DNA of 64,000 nt, taken from contig NC_053035.3 of the NCBI RefSeq assembly GCF_002575655.3, positions 89,553,322 through 89,617,321 of the forward strand, written 5' to 3'. Below are positions 43,522 to 54,556 of the stretch, piece by piece; within the stretch, counting starts at the first letter, position 1, and each line of letters begins with the position of its first letter. The translations under genes were made by a program, and so were the position numbers. This DNA comes from Aegilops tauschii subsp. strangulata (lineage: Eukaryota > Streptophyta > Magnoliopsida > Poales > Poaceae). The notes beneath the pieces were generated by a model that saw only the letters and a list, made by a program, of their open reading frames with translations, was not told the origin of the DNA and did not search any database.

Positions 43522-44800
43522 CTATGCCCATGCCGGAGCCTGGGGCTCGACGGCAAGGACTAAAGGCATTTCCTCTGCCATGGGAGCGGCCGTCTCTACG
43601 GCCAGGGCTTGACGCCCTGCCGGAGTCGGTAGCCCCTCGGTGGGCTCAGTGTCCACGGCAACATCCATGCCGGCGGCTCCCGGGGGCTCGTCGGGAAAGT
43701 ACTTGCCAGTGCCTGATTTCCTTCGCTTATTCTGCTCTGTTGATGGTTCAACGGATGGTTGAGTTAACCAAAGCACAAAAGTACCTGGTTCCACAGGTAG
43801 TTTGAAGGCAGCGCGCTTTGACAGGTAGTCGGCGATGTCGTTCTCCACTCGGGGAACATGCTCCGCTTGTATACCGTCAAAGCGCTCCTCCAGCTTCCTC
43901 ACCTCATCTACGTATGCCTCCATCAACGGTCTTTGATAGTCTTTGTTGACTTGCCTGACGACAAGCTGTGAATCACCCCTGACGATGAGCTTCTTGATCC
44001 CGAGGTCTGCCGCAATCCTGAGACCGGCAAGCAGCCCCTCGTATTCAGCAGTGTTGTTCGTGGACATCTCCCTGGGAAAGTGCATCTGGATTACATACTT
44101 GAGGTGCTCTCCGATGGGCGCAATGAGCAGTACACCAGCACCGGCGCCTTGTAGCGAGAAAGCCACGTCAAAGTACATAATCCAGTTGCGACTTGCTTCC
44201 TTGCTGGGGAGAGTGGTCTCCTGGATCTCTTCGTCGGGCGTTGAGGTCCATTCCGCAATGAACTCTGCCAAGACTCTGCTCTGGATTGTCGAAGTACTTT
44301 CAAACTTCAAACCAAAGCTCGACAGTTCCAAGGCCCACTCCACGATTCTCCCGGTCGCGTCTGGGTTATGCAGTATCCGTTGCAATGGGAGGCGGGTGAC
44401 GACGGTAATTTCGTGGGCTTGGAAGTAATGACGCAGCTTCCTCGAGGCCATAAGGAGGCCGAAGAGCAATTTCTGCACGCCAGAGTACCTTGACCTAGCC
44501 CCCTGCAAGAGGGAGCTGACAATGTAAACCGGGTTCTTCTTCTTCTTCTGCACCAGTTCATTTAGTTGCACAGGCCCCATCCCGATGGCGCCAGACTCTG
44601 CCGGGGGCCTTGCCTTGCCGGCACCAGGCCCTGCCGGGGGAGCCCTGGCTCACCATTCGCCAGTCCTGCCATTGCCACTGCCTCTTCATCGACCTCCCTC
44701 TGTGCCACTTGCGCGGCGCTGACCACTTGATTCGTTGCCGCTAGATACTACAACAATGGCTCTTGTGGTTTAGGCGCAACTAGTATCGGCGTAGAGGAGA
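43522..44800 (-). pseudogene. Element C dual RNase H region
   Basis: On the minus strand, Ty3 RNase H remnants (RSRYSGVQKLLFGLLMASRKL, HYFQAHEITVV, GRIVEWALELSSFGL) precede an archaeal-type RNase H. The latter has MYFDVAFSLQG (Asp), NTAEYEGLLAGLRIA (Glu), IVRGDSQLVVRQV (Asp) and ENDIADYLSKRA. A Gln/Ala-rich linker toward integrase follows. The N-terminal part near 44,580-44,800 is out of frame with the RT. Confidence 0.85.
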
Positions 44801-44809
44801 GGTATTTCT

Positions 44810-46004
44810 TCAAATCCTGCAGCGCTGCTTCGGCCTCTGGGTCCATTCCATTGGTCCCGCCTTTTTCAAGAATTTGAAAAAGGGAAGGGCACGCTCAGCA
44901 GACTTGGAGATGAATCTGCTCATGGCGGCAACGCAGCCAGTGAGCCGACGCACATCCTTAATCCGCTTGGGCGCCTCAATCTGCTCGATAGCCTTGATCT
45001 TGTCTGGGTTCGCCTCGATCCCACGCTGAGACACAAAGAACCTGAGAAGTTTGTTGGACGAAACACCGAAGACACACTTCTCAAGGTTCAACATGAGGTT
45101 GATCTTGCGCAGATTTGCAAACGTCTCTTCTAAGTCTTGTATGAGTGTTGCCCTGTCCTTGGTTTTGACCACTATGTCATCCATATAAGCTTCCATATTT
45201 CTATGTAGCTGGGGCTCAAAACCAATTTGGACTGCTCTTGCAAACGTTGAGCCAGCACTCTTCAACCCGAAAGGCATTCGTAAGAAACAATACATACCAC
45301 ATGGGGTGATGAATGCTGTCTTCTCTTCATCTTCTTTCGTCATGAAGATCTGGTGGTATCCCGAGTAAGCGTCAAGGAACGATAACAAGTCACACCCGAC
45401 CGTGGAGTCAACAATCTGGTCGATGCGCGGTAATGGGAAAGGGTCCTTTGGACAGGCCTTATTGATATCTGTGTAATCAATACACAATCTCCACTTCCCA
45501 TTTTCCTTGCGCACCACCATCGGATTGGCAAACCACGTCGGATGGAGTACCCCCTCACCAAACCTGCCGCTTCCAACTTCCTGATCTCCTTTGTGATGAA
45601 CTCTTGCCATTCTAGAACCTGCTTCCTGACCTTCTGCATGACAGGCCGCGCATGAGGGCAGACAGCAAGATGGTGCTCAATCACCTCCCTAGGAACACCG
45701 GGGATGTCGGATGCTTGCCATGCAAACACATCGACATTCGCCCCGCAGGAAAGTGACGAGCACGCCTTCCTATTTGCTGTCGAGGGTGGAGCTTATGGTG
45801 AAAGCCCCTCCCGTGGCATCCTCCTTGACGGACACCTTCTTGGTCTCTGGTGGAGCAGCTTTGGATTTCTTGCTCTTGCCGGCGGAGCTCTCTGGCACGT
45901 CCTCAACGGGAGCACTACACTCCGAAGAGGTGCGCTTGCCGGAGTGGGTGCGAGGGGTCTTACCGGTCTTCTTCCTCCCCGGGGCTTCAACGGCCGAAGC
46001 CGGA
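44810..46004 (-). pseudogene. Element C reverse transcriptase and upstream linker
   Basis: On the minus strand the blocks are FAWQASDIPGVPREVIEHHL, a frameshift near 45,550-45,600, WRLCIDYTDINKACP, LPRIDQIVDST, LSFLDAYSGYHQI, FITPCGMYCFLRMPFGLKSA, the catalytic YMDDIVVK, and SQRGIEANPDKIKAI. Upstream is a Lys/Ser-rich linker (SAGKSKKSKAAPPETKK) and a TAG at 45,770-45,772 where Gln is expected (TLDSK*EG). The sequence ends at the chimeric junction near 46,004, and protease and gag are absent. Confidence 0.87.
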
Positions 46005-46724
46005 CCAGTAATAGACTTTATATCCTGCGTCGTACTCCGTTATGGTGTTCCACACAACATCATCACTGATAACGGCTCCAACTTCACGGCCGACAAAGTG
46101 AAAACCTGGTGCGCTAATCTGGGGATCAAGCTCGATTATGCCTCTGTCTATCATCCATAGACAAACGGTCAAGTCGAAAGAGCCAATGGTCTTATTATGA
46201 GCGGCATTAAGCCTAGACTAGTGCGCTCTTTGAAAGAATCAGACAAGCACTGGGTTGAGGAGCTCGACTCCGTACTCTGGGGGCTGCGGACCACGCCCAA
46301 TCGCACTACCGGATACACACCTTTCTTCATGGTGTACGGCGTAGAGGCAGTGCTACCTTGCGACATTATTCATGACACACCTCGAGTGCGCATGTACGAA
46401 GAGAGAGAGGCCGAGCTCGATTGGCAGGACAGCTTAGATGCCCTGGAGGACGAGCGCGACGTCGCAAAAGCCCGTTCCGCATTTTATCAACAGCAAGCTT
46501 GTAGGTATCAAAGCAGAGAAGTGCGGGCCAAAAGTTATAACGTCTGCGAACTCGTTCTACGCCTCCCGGAGAAGAAAAAGGACAAACTCAAGCCCAAGTG
46601 GGAGGGTCCCTTCATCATCGACGAAGTTCTCACCGGAGGGGCGTACCGCTTGCGTGATGCGTCAGACAATCGACTAGAGCCGAACCCCTGGAACGCGGCC
46701 AGACTCCGAAGATTCTATGCCTAG
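46005..46724 (+). pseudogene. Element D integrase, C-terminal two thirds
   Basis: The frame starts within the catalytic core (DFISCVVLRYGVPHNIITDNGS, the second catalytic Asp). A TAG at 46,158-46,160 replaces the expected Gln in the P-Q-TNGQVERAN block, and the frame resumes with the Glu-containing helix. It then covers GLRTTPNRTTGYTPFFMVYG and the C-terminal KPKWEGPFII segment, and stops naturally at 46,722-46,724. The zinc finger and first catalytic Asp are lost. Confidence 0.85.
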
Positions 46725-47532
46725 CCCGAACTCTTTGTTCGTCTCCTTCCCCCTATTGTTTCCATCGTTTTTTTTCTCTTTTTCGTTTTTTCTCTTTAGC
46801 CTTAAAAGCTTTCGTGCGGTTAGAACGTGCACCCCCGACGCATACATATTCAAGTATGTACGTCTATTATACCTCGGGGCTTCTTGGACAGAAGCTTGCT
46901 ATTATTATTTTCCGAGCATCAAGCTCATCACATATGCGTTTTCTCCCGTATGTACCTTTTCTTCGCCATTATATGCATCGATATTACTTATGTTTTGGCC
47001 AAGCTGGGTTGCCTGGCTCCTGTTCTTATGCCCTACGTTCCCGTTAGTTCGGCTAGGGCATAAAGGGAGCACCTCTGCGATTGTTACTGCCGGGTCATCC
47101 GGATGTGTACCTCAGACTGGGTGAAGCCAAAAGCTAGCGTTCTTAAGGGAATATTCGGTAGGTAAACTAAAGGTGTTTTTGCATTCGTTCCATCGTGAAC
47201 CCCCAGAAGCTATACACATTGTGATTTTTTTCATCACGGTCCGGACATGCACATCGATGCATGCACACCCAGGGAAAGGAACCCTTAACGGAACTATTCT
47301 CTCTAGAAGATGTTTCTTACAATTTTAATGTAATATAACATAACTAGCCAGATACAACTTGTCTGTTCAAGCAACTATGACCCCTACGCCTGGTTTTTCC
47401 TGCATACCCCGGTTTATTTTGCCGTTCAGGTATTCGAAAAACACTCCACACCTTCGGGCCGAGAGGTCGAAGCGAAAAGGTCAGCCATGACAATCGTTTT
47501 TCAATCCAGCTAGAAGGAAAGTACATAGTCAC
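46725..47532. other. Element D spacer downstream of integrase
   Basis: The DNA is T-rich and then mixed non-coding. I see no gene. The 3' end of the antisense gene begins at its right side. Confidence 0.6.
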
Positions 47533-50302
47533 TTAGGACTTAAAAACTTCCTCCTCTATACCGTCCAAAAGGCGGTCTAACTTACAATCGTGCTGGGAAT
47601 ATCTAGCGGCCACCTCTACTTGGTCATATACTAAACTAACAGGAATTTCTTCCCCATTTGACCCTCGCGGTCCGACCCGGGCCATGTATACCGCGTTTTC
47701 ACCATGGCCCAGGCCTCTCCCGCACCCTCTCGGCAGGCCGATATCTTCCATAGTCGGATATGCCGCCGCACTCCCTTGAACAACTCTACAAGCTTCTCCA
47801 TACTTCCTGGAGGGGAGGCGGATGGCCATAAGGCCTTGGCTACACTCCGCATTGCCTTCTGAGCTTGCTCGTGCAATTGCGACAGCCTTTGCAGAAGATC
47901 ACTTGATGATCTGGACACCTCCTCCTCGGGACGGCCCGTCAACATACCTGCAATCATAGCTATATCAGCTACTTTTACCTCCAAACTGTTACAAGGTAAA
48001 TTCGGCCAAGTACTGAATATGCCGCCTCACAGCTTTTTATTCTCCTTCACGGAGTCGGCTAGCTGGGCTCGCACATCTTTCAGTTCTTCGCCCAGTTTGG
48101 TGTTTGAATCCTGGAGTTTGTTTTTCTCCTCTCTGACTCAGGTCAGAACACGCTCGCCTGCGGCATTTAGTCTTTTTGCCTCTTTCTCTCCCGCTTGAGC
48201 GGTTTTCAACTTCTCTTCCAGTTGATCTGATGATCCTATTATGAGATAAGCAACAATATTAGCACAGCTAGTAGATAATTGTTATTCCTCGATGAAGGGG
48301 AACATTACCACAGGTTGCCTTCTTGGACTTTTTCAGTTCGGCGGTAGTAGCATTTAGCTGTGTCCGACACTGCTCCAGCTCTTGAGCTAGCAGGTTGTTC
48401 TTCTCCATAAGAACCTGGTCATACAACGATCCTTGAATCACTTGTGCCAACTGCTTTCAGTCTCAGGGGCTACTAGCATGTGGTTATCCTATTCGGAAAA
48501 AGAAACCTTACATGCACATTCGTTAAATGCTGCTATGTGGCTCTGCCCAGCCCATCACGAGCAGCTTGGATGTATGCGTCAGCCGAGCTGAAGGCATCAA
48601 ATGCATCTTTTGAGAAGCAAAGGTCCCGTAAAACGGCCCTCCGGCGCCGATGATTCATGGCGCTCTCCACTTCCGAGTTGGTGACAGACATATCTTCCGA
48701 GCCCTCGGCCGAAGGATAGTCCGGTGTCATTCCCGCATCGGCCCCCATCTCTCCGGCAGGGTCTGCACCCCGGCTATTGGGAGTACGACTGGCCGAATTC
48801 CTGGACACAGTTCGGCGAACCTTTTTCCTGGTACAGGACAAACATAACAGTCACAGATGGATATGACTACTAAAGCATACTTTCAACCATACCTCTTGGA
48901 TGAAGGCCTGACCATGTCTTCACCGGTCTTCCTTTTAGAGGCCTTGTTTGGCGCAGGAGCCGCTCTCTATGGAGTCGCCCCTGGGGTAGCGTGACGAACC
49001 GAACGCCTCCCCTTTGGAGCATGAGACAGTGCGGTGGGTGAGGCAGTGCAAGGAAACTCTTTAGGGGGGATTTATCCTAATGACTTACGTGGGAGGCAAG
49101 AAGAAGACCAGGATAATCGGCGATAATGGCCACTTCCGTGCCATCATAGCCCGCCTGGTAAAATACCCCTTCCGCAAGTACCACGAATATATCCGGGCCC
49201 TCTTCAAACCCAGGATCAAGCTCCCGGTTGTGGTTCTCTTGCTGTGGGGCAGGGCTGTGAAGCCCCTCGATGATCTTTTGCCAGTGCTGTTATAAATAGA
49301 CGGATTAAGAATTCATTAAAGTTGACTTGGAAAGCGGAATGAGTAAAAGCAGAGGAGTCAGGACTTACCCAGCTGGGAGGGTCATACATAGAGTATCCAT
49401 CTCTACGCTTGATGCGAAGGAATTCCTCCTCCTCCCCTTTAAACAGCCCGGCCAGTATCTTGGCGAGAGCGACGGGGGTGTCCGGACCTTTTCGACCGTA
49501 GCGGGAAGCGTCGTCCTCCCCATTATAGTGCCACATGGGAAGCCCTCTGTATTGAAGTGGCTGAACCCCTCGCACTATTGAGGTCACCATTACCTCAACC
49601 ATTGTTAATCCGGACTGGGCGAGCGTCCTTATCTTACTCATGAGCTGACCAACTTCCGCACTGTCATCCTCTTCAAGACTCTGGGGACGCCAACTGTGGC
49701 GTTTCTTTAATGGAACGCTTGCAAAATTGGGAAGACCTTTCCGAATTGGGCCGGGAAGTGCGACGTCCTCAATGTAGAACCATTCGGAAGGCCATTCTTC
49801 AGATGCCTTCCTTGGTGTGCCGGACAGGTATCCGGTAGCGTCCTTATTTTGGCTCTGCCCACTTCAAATATTGACCCCTCGTGGTTGCGTGCGACAAGAC
49901 AGAACAACTTTCTGCATAGTTCGAAATGGGCCTCAATACCCAGAAATAGTTCACATAAAGCAACATAACCCGCAATGTGTAGGATAGAGGCGGGAGTAAA
50001 GTTGTGCAGTTGGAGGCCATAATATTCCAGAAGCCCTCGGAGGAACGGATGAATTGGAAATCCGACGCCTCTTAGCAGATAAGGGACGAAGCACACTCGC
50101 TCCCCCCGGATGGATTGGGGAAGTCCTCCGCCTGGGTCTCACCATTAAAGGAGGCAAACCCTACTTGAAAAGGGACCAGATCTGCGGGGGGGAGAAATCC
50201 CTGCGTTTGCAACTTCGCCAATTGACTGTGGGACACAGAGCACCTCTCCCACTTGCCTTTCTCCGAGTCGGAATGGGAGGAGGAGCTGGGAATGCTAGCC
50301 AT
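47533..50302 (-). pseudogene. Element D antisense additional gene, PF04195-like, frameshifted
   Basis: The minus-strand gene starts at ATG 50,302 (MASIPSSSSHSDSEKGKWER, then GFLPPADLVP, ETQAEDFPNPS). A G6 run (plus C6 at 50,102-50,107) appears to carry an indel that shifts the frame. The next frame (50,096-49,707) gives the PF04195 core: CFVPYLLRGVGFPIHPFLRG, LLEYYGLQLHNFTP, LHIAGYVALCELFLGIEAHF. Further segments are 49,641-49,216 (YRGLPMWHYNGEDD), an acidic/basic region (48,841-48,533), coiled-coil pieces (48,450-48,268; LLAQELEQCRTQLNATTAEL) and a C-terminal part (47,984-47,533). It is homologous in position and domain to the antisense gene of element A. A TATA-like CTATTTAAAG (minus) lies at about 50,376-50,385. 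Confidence 0.72.
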
Positions 50303-50615
50303 GTTGGAATGGTCTTTCTAGCAATCTCTGAGGATTTTCTCCACGTGGTGCCGAATGGATCTGAGATCCAATCTCTTTAAATAGATGCTCTTTCTTGCAT
50401 GGCCGGGGTGTTATTTGTAAAAAATAACCTGACCTTCGGCATTCTTTCGAGACATGGAGGTTGAAGTCATCGATGCACAGAAGCCAAGGGGTGCGACATT
50501 GAATTAAAAACCGAATACATTACTTGGAGGTCATTGGAGGAGGAACCCGCCTTGCAATGCCAAAGACAATCTGCGCGCCGAATACCTCGTCATTGAAGCC
50601 TGGTTCGGGGGCTAC

Positions 50616-51093
50616 TGAGAGAGTCCTGGACTAAGGGGTCCTCGGGCGTCCGGCCTGTTAGCCATGGGCCGGACTGATGGGTTGTGAAGATACGAAGACC
50701 GAAGACTGCACCCGTGTCCGGATGGGACTCTCCTTGGTGTGGAAGGCAAGCTTGGCGACCAAATACGTAGATTCCCTTCCTTGTAACCGACCTTTTGTAA
50801 CCCTAGATCCACCCGGTGTCTATATAAACCGGAGGACTTAGTCCGGAGGCATATACCCATTACCATAGTCATACATGCTATACTTCTAGGGTTTAGCCAT
50901 TACGATCTCGTGGTAGATCAAATCTTGTAATACTCATGTTCATCAAGATCAATCAAGCAGGAAGTAGGGTATTACCTCCATAGAGAGGGCCCGAACCTGG
51001 GTAAACATTGTGTCCCCTGTCTCTTGTTACCATCGACCTTAGACGCACAGTTAAGGACCCCCTACCCGAGATCCGACGGTTTTGACACCGACA
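50616..51093 (+). repeat. Element D 3' LTR
   Basis: The LTR starts TGAGAGAGTCCTGGACTAAG and ends ...TTTGACACCGACA. It is 478 bp, with a TATA box at about 50,821-50,828 (TATATAAA). A polypurine tract precedes it at 50,602-50,615. Confidence 0.85.
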
Positions 51094-51098
51094 CTCGT

Positions 51099-53413
51099 AC
51101 CGGTCGCGAGGCAGTGAGGGGTAGCCGATATTTTCCATGCTAGATGTGTTATTGTCACGATGAGTGTTTATTCACTTGTCATTGCACGACACTAAGGCAA
51201 AGGTATTAGGGACGCCTAGTCCTGAAATGAAAAAAATGAATTTACTTTATGTTGTCAAATAATAAATTCCTTGGAAAGTGTTGGTATGGAAGGCAACCGT
51301 GGATTCGGCTAGCCATGGGAAGTGAAAGTATGGTGGAAAAAGGAATAAACTTTATTTTTCTATTTGGGAACCGCCTATGATATATCTAGCATGGAAAGTG
51401 TGCGGAGCTCTGGCACCTCTACAAATCCCTACTTCCCTCTGCGAAAGGCTTTTCTTTTACTTTATGCAATTTTTATTTTTATTTTGAGTCTCCATCTTCT
51501 CTTATAAAGCACCAACTAAGAGGCACTATGATCGTACTTGAGCATTGGGTGTAGCTAATATGCGAGTGCGTTTCATGAATGGATCAATGGTTGAGCATAA
51601 TGGGATAGGGATAACTTATTTTAGCATTGATAGTTTGAAAGACATGGTTGCTTGTTGATATGCTTGAGTATTTAAGTTATCATGTCAAAACTAGACTATT
51701 ACTTTGAACCATATAAAATTCCAAATGTCCATGCTATAAAGAAAAGAATATGTGATGAACATGATAGGCAACATTCCACATCAAAAATTTTGTTTTTATC
51801 ATTTACCTACTCGAGGACGAGCAGGAATTAAGCTTGGGGATGCTGATACGTCTCCAATGTATCTATAACATGCTGTTATATTATCATTCTTGGATGTTTT
51901 ACAATCATTTTATAGTCATTTTATATCATTTTTTGGTACTAACCTATTGACATAGTGCCCAGTGCGAGTTGCTGTTTTTTGCGTGTTTTTTACATCGCAG
52001 GAAATCAATACCAAACGGAGTCCGAATGCAGGGAAACTTTTTGTGGATTTTTTTGGACCAGAAGACATCCAGTGGGCCAAAGAAGTACCGAGGAGGGAGC
52101 CCGAGGTGAGCACAAGACACCAGGGCGCGCCTGGAGGCCCAGGCATGCCCTGGTGGGTTGTGCCCACCTCGGTGGCCTCCCGCACCGACTCTTTGCTCTA
52201 TAAATACCCCAATATTCCAAAAAACCTAGGGGAGTGGACAACAATCAATTCAAGCCGCCGCAAGTTCTAGAACCACCAGATCCAATCTAGACACCATCAC
52301 GGAGGGGTTCATCGCGTCCATTGGTGCCTCTCCGATGATGCGTGTGTAGTTCTTTGTAGACCTACGGGTCCGTAGTTAGTAGCTAGATGGCTTCCTCTCT
52401 CTCGTTTGATTCTCAAAACAATGGTCACTTGGAGATCCATATGATGTAACTCTTTTTGCGGTGTGTTTGTTGGGATCCGATGAACTTTGAGTTTATGATC
52501 AGATCTATCTTTTTATCCATGAAAATTATTTGAGTCTTCTTTGATCTCTTATATGAATGAATGCTTATAGCCTCGTATTCCTTCTCCGATACTTGGGTTT
52601 TGTTTGGCCAACTTGATCTATTTATCTTGCAATGGGAAGAGGTACTTTGTAGTGGGTTCGATCTTACGGTGCTTGATCCCAGTGACAGAAAGGGAACCGA
52701 CACATATGTATCGTTGCTACTAAGGATAAAACGATGGGGTCTATTTCTACATAAATAGATCATGCCTACATCATGTCATTGTTCTTATTGCATTACTCCG
52801 TTTCTCCATGAACTTAATACACTAGATGCATGCTGGATAGCGGTCGATGTGTGGAGTAATAGTAGTAGATGAAGGCAGAAGCCGGTCTACTAATCTTGGA
52901 CGTGATGCCTATATAATGATCATTGCCTGGATATCGTCATGATTATTTGAAGTTCTATCAATTGCCCAACAGTAATTTGTCCACCCACCTTTTGCTATTT
53001 TTCTCGAGAGAAGCCACTAGTGAAATCTACGGCCCCCCGGGTCTCTTCTTTAATATATTTGCCTTTGCGATCTATTTTCCTTTGCTTTTATTTTCAGATC
53101 TATTAAACCAAAAATGCAAAAATACCTTGCTGCACTTCATTTTATTTGGCATTCGATCTATCAATCTATTTCAACATCCCCACGTCCTTTTGCCAATTTC
53201 TAGCACTGTTACCCGAAAGGGATTGACAACCCTTTAACACGTCGGGTTGCGAGTATTTGTTATTTGTGTGCAGGTGTTGTTTACGTGGTGTTGCTTGGTT
53301 CTCCTACTGGTTTCATAACCTTGGTCTCATCATTGAGGGAAATACATACCGTTGCTGTGCTGCATCATCCCTTCCTCTTTGGGGAAATACCGACGTAGTT
53401 CAAGCAAGCATCA
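51099..53413 (+). mobile_element. Partial copy of the non-autonomous LTR family, plus strand
   Basis: Interior DNA from about 51,099 matches the 3' interior of the element at 26,147-32,866 in opposite orientation (for example tttccatgctaga, gcattgggtgtagctaatatgcg). It ends with AAGCTTGGGGATGC and then the LTR at 51,844-53,413. The LTR starts TGATACGTCTCCAATG, has a TATA box (TATAAATA) at 52,199-52,206, and ends near AAGCATCA. The 5' LTR and most of the interior are missing, because element D inserted here and the left side was then lost. Confidence 0.85.
51844..53413 (+). repeat. 3' LTR of the partial non-autonomous element
   Basis: The LTR is 1,570 bp, close in length to the two LTRs at 26-33 kb but more diverged from them. 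The end differs (gttcaagcaagcatca in place of gtcctagcagtcatca). Confidence 0.85.
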
Positions 53414-53450
53414 CACACCTAAGCTGGTTCCAGAAGCTAGTTTGCTTTCT

Positions 53451-54556
53451 GTAACGCCCGGATAATTAAGCTACAATAATCCCCTGCTAATGGTGTCAGG
53501 TCATCGTTTTCACTGTTGCTAAATCCCCCATTGATTAAAACCAATTCAAAATGGAAATTTAAAATAAAGCCAAACAAATAAATTTTCGAATGTGAAAACT
53601 AAAATGATCAAAGTGTTGCAAATATTCCGTAGCTAATTATGGTGGTGAACCAACATTTTTGCAAAGTGTTTAAATGCCCTGAACTTATCATAACAGTGGC
53701 CTAAATAATAATTTAATTGCTTTTTAAATTATAAAAATACTAAACTATTTTATTTAAACCTCAAAACTATTTGTGGCAGTGGCATAAATTACTAATTTTG
53801 ATTTAGGGGTTAGTGTTGTATTTTATAAAACTAAAAATAAAAAGAAACTAAATAGAAAACAATAAATAGAGATAAATAAAAGAAAACAAGAGAAAACAAA
53901 AAAACTAAAAGGGGCCGGCCCTCCCACCTGGGCCTTTGGCCCACTAAGCCACAGGTCGGCCTAGCTGCCCCACTATAACCACCCCACCCCGACCTAACCC
54001 TAGCCGCAGCCCCACTAGCCCCCGCTCCCCTCGATCCCCCACCTCTCTCTCCCTCCCCCTGCGTGGATCTGGTAGGGGGCAACCGCCGCCCCCGACGCAC
54101 TGCGCCCGCATCGTCGCCAGACCCTGCCGGACCAACTCCTCGCTTCCTCCCTGGACAATCATCGCCGCCGACTAGAGTCCCCCCTCCTCGCCGGACGCCT
54201 CGCCCTCCTCCCCAGAGCCCCCCTCGCCGCGATGCCCCCCTGTGCGCCGACCCCGATGAACGCCACCGGGGCCGTGTCGTTCACCGCCGTCCTCCTCGTC
54301 CTCTCCCCGGCTCGCTTCACCCAGCCTCGCCGACCCCTCGTTCCTCTACAGCGCATCTGAGGACCAATCCCCCCCTTTGCCCCTCGAGCACCGCCGCCCA
54401 CCACACGCGGCTGCCGCCCTGCCGCTGCGGGTCACGCTCGCCCCACCCGTGCAGCTCGCCTCCCGCGTCCCCTACCGTCACCGCGGTCGCCGCTCTCTAG
54501 GCGCGCGCCGGGCCGTGTCCGCTCGCCCCGCAGCTCGCTCGCTCGCCTGCCGTGAC
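53451..54556 (+). other. LTR-like fragment beginning TGTAACGCCCGG, AT-rich then GC-rich
   Basis: TGTAACGCCCGGATAATTAAG at 53,451 resembles the starts of long TGTAAC-type LTRs. About 450 bp of AT-rich DNA is followed by about 600 bp of very GC-rich DNA (53,930-54,550) with open frames on both strands. No domain is recognisable, and the open frames fit composition alone. It ends where the F-box pseudogene begins. I could not find a matching LTR end or duplication. Confidence 0.45.

Larger units (their letters stand above)
38717..46004 (-). mobile_element. Tat-lineage Gypsy retrotransposon (element C), minus strand, 5' part missing, carrying an antisense B3 gene
   Basis: The 3' LTR is at the left (38,717-39,851), preceded on the minus strand by the polypurine tract GGCCCGGGGGCTCC. 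Moving right are a spacer with a plus-strand gene (40,478-41,125), then integrase, dual RNase H and reverse transcriptase on the minus strand. At about 46,004 the element ends abruptly in a linker upstream of RT, without gag or a 5' LTR, and meets element D in the opposite orientation. Pol has several frameshifts and a stop. The dual RNase H places it in the Tat lineage. Confidence 0.85.
46005..51093 (+). mobile_element. Tat-lineage Gypsy retrotransposon (element D), plus strand, 5' part missing
   Basis: The element begins abruptly inside integrase at the junction with element C. It continues through a spacer with a minus-strand PF04195-like gene and ends with a polypurine tract (ggttcgggggctac) and a 3' LTR at 50,616-51,093. 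After it, CTCGT (51,094-51,098) is the expected 5-bp target duplication, and the flank is interior sequence of the non-autonomous family. Everything upstream of the integrase core is missing. Confidence 0.83.
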
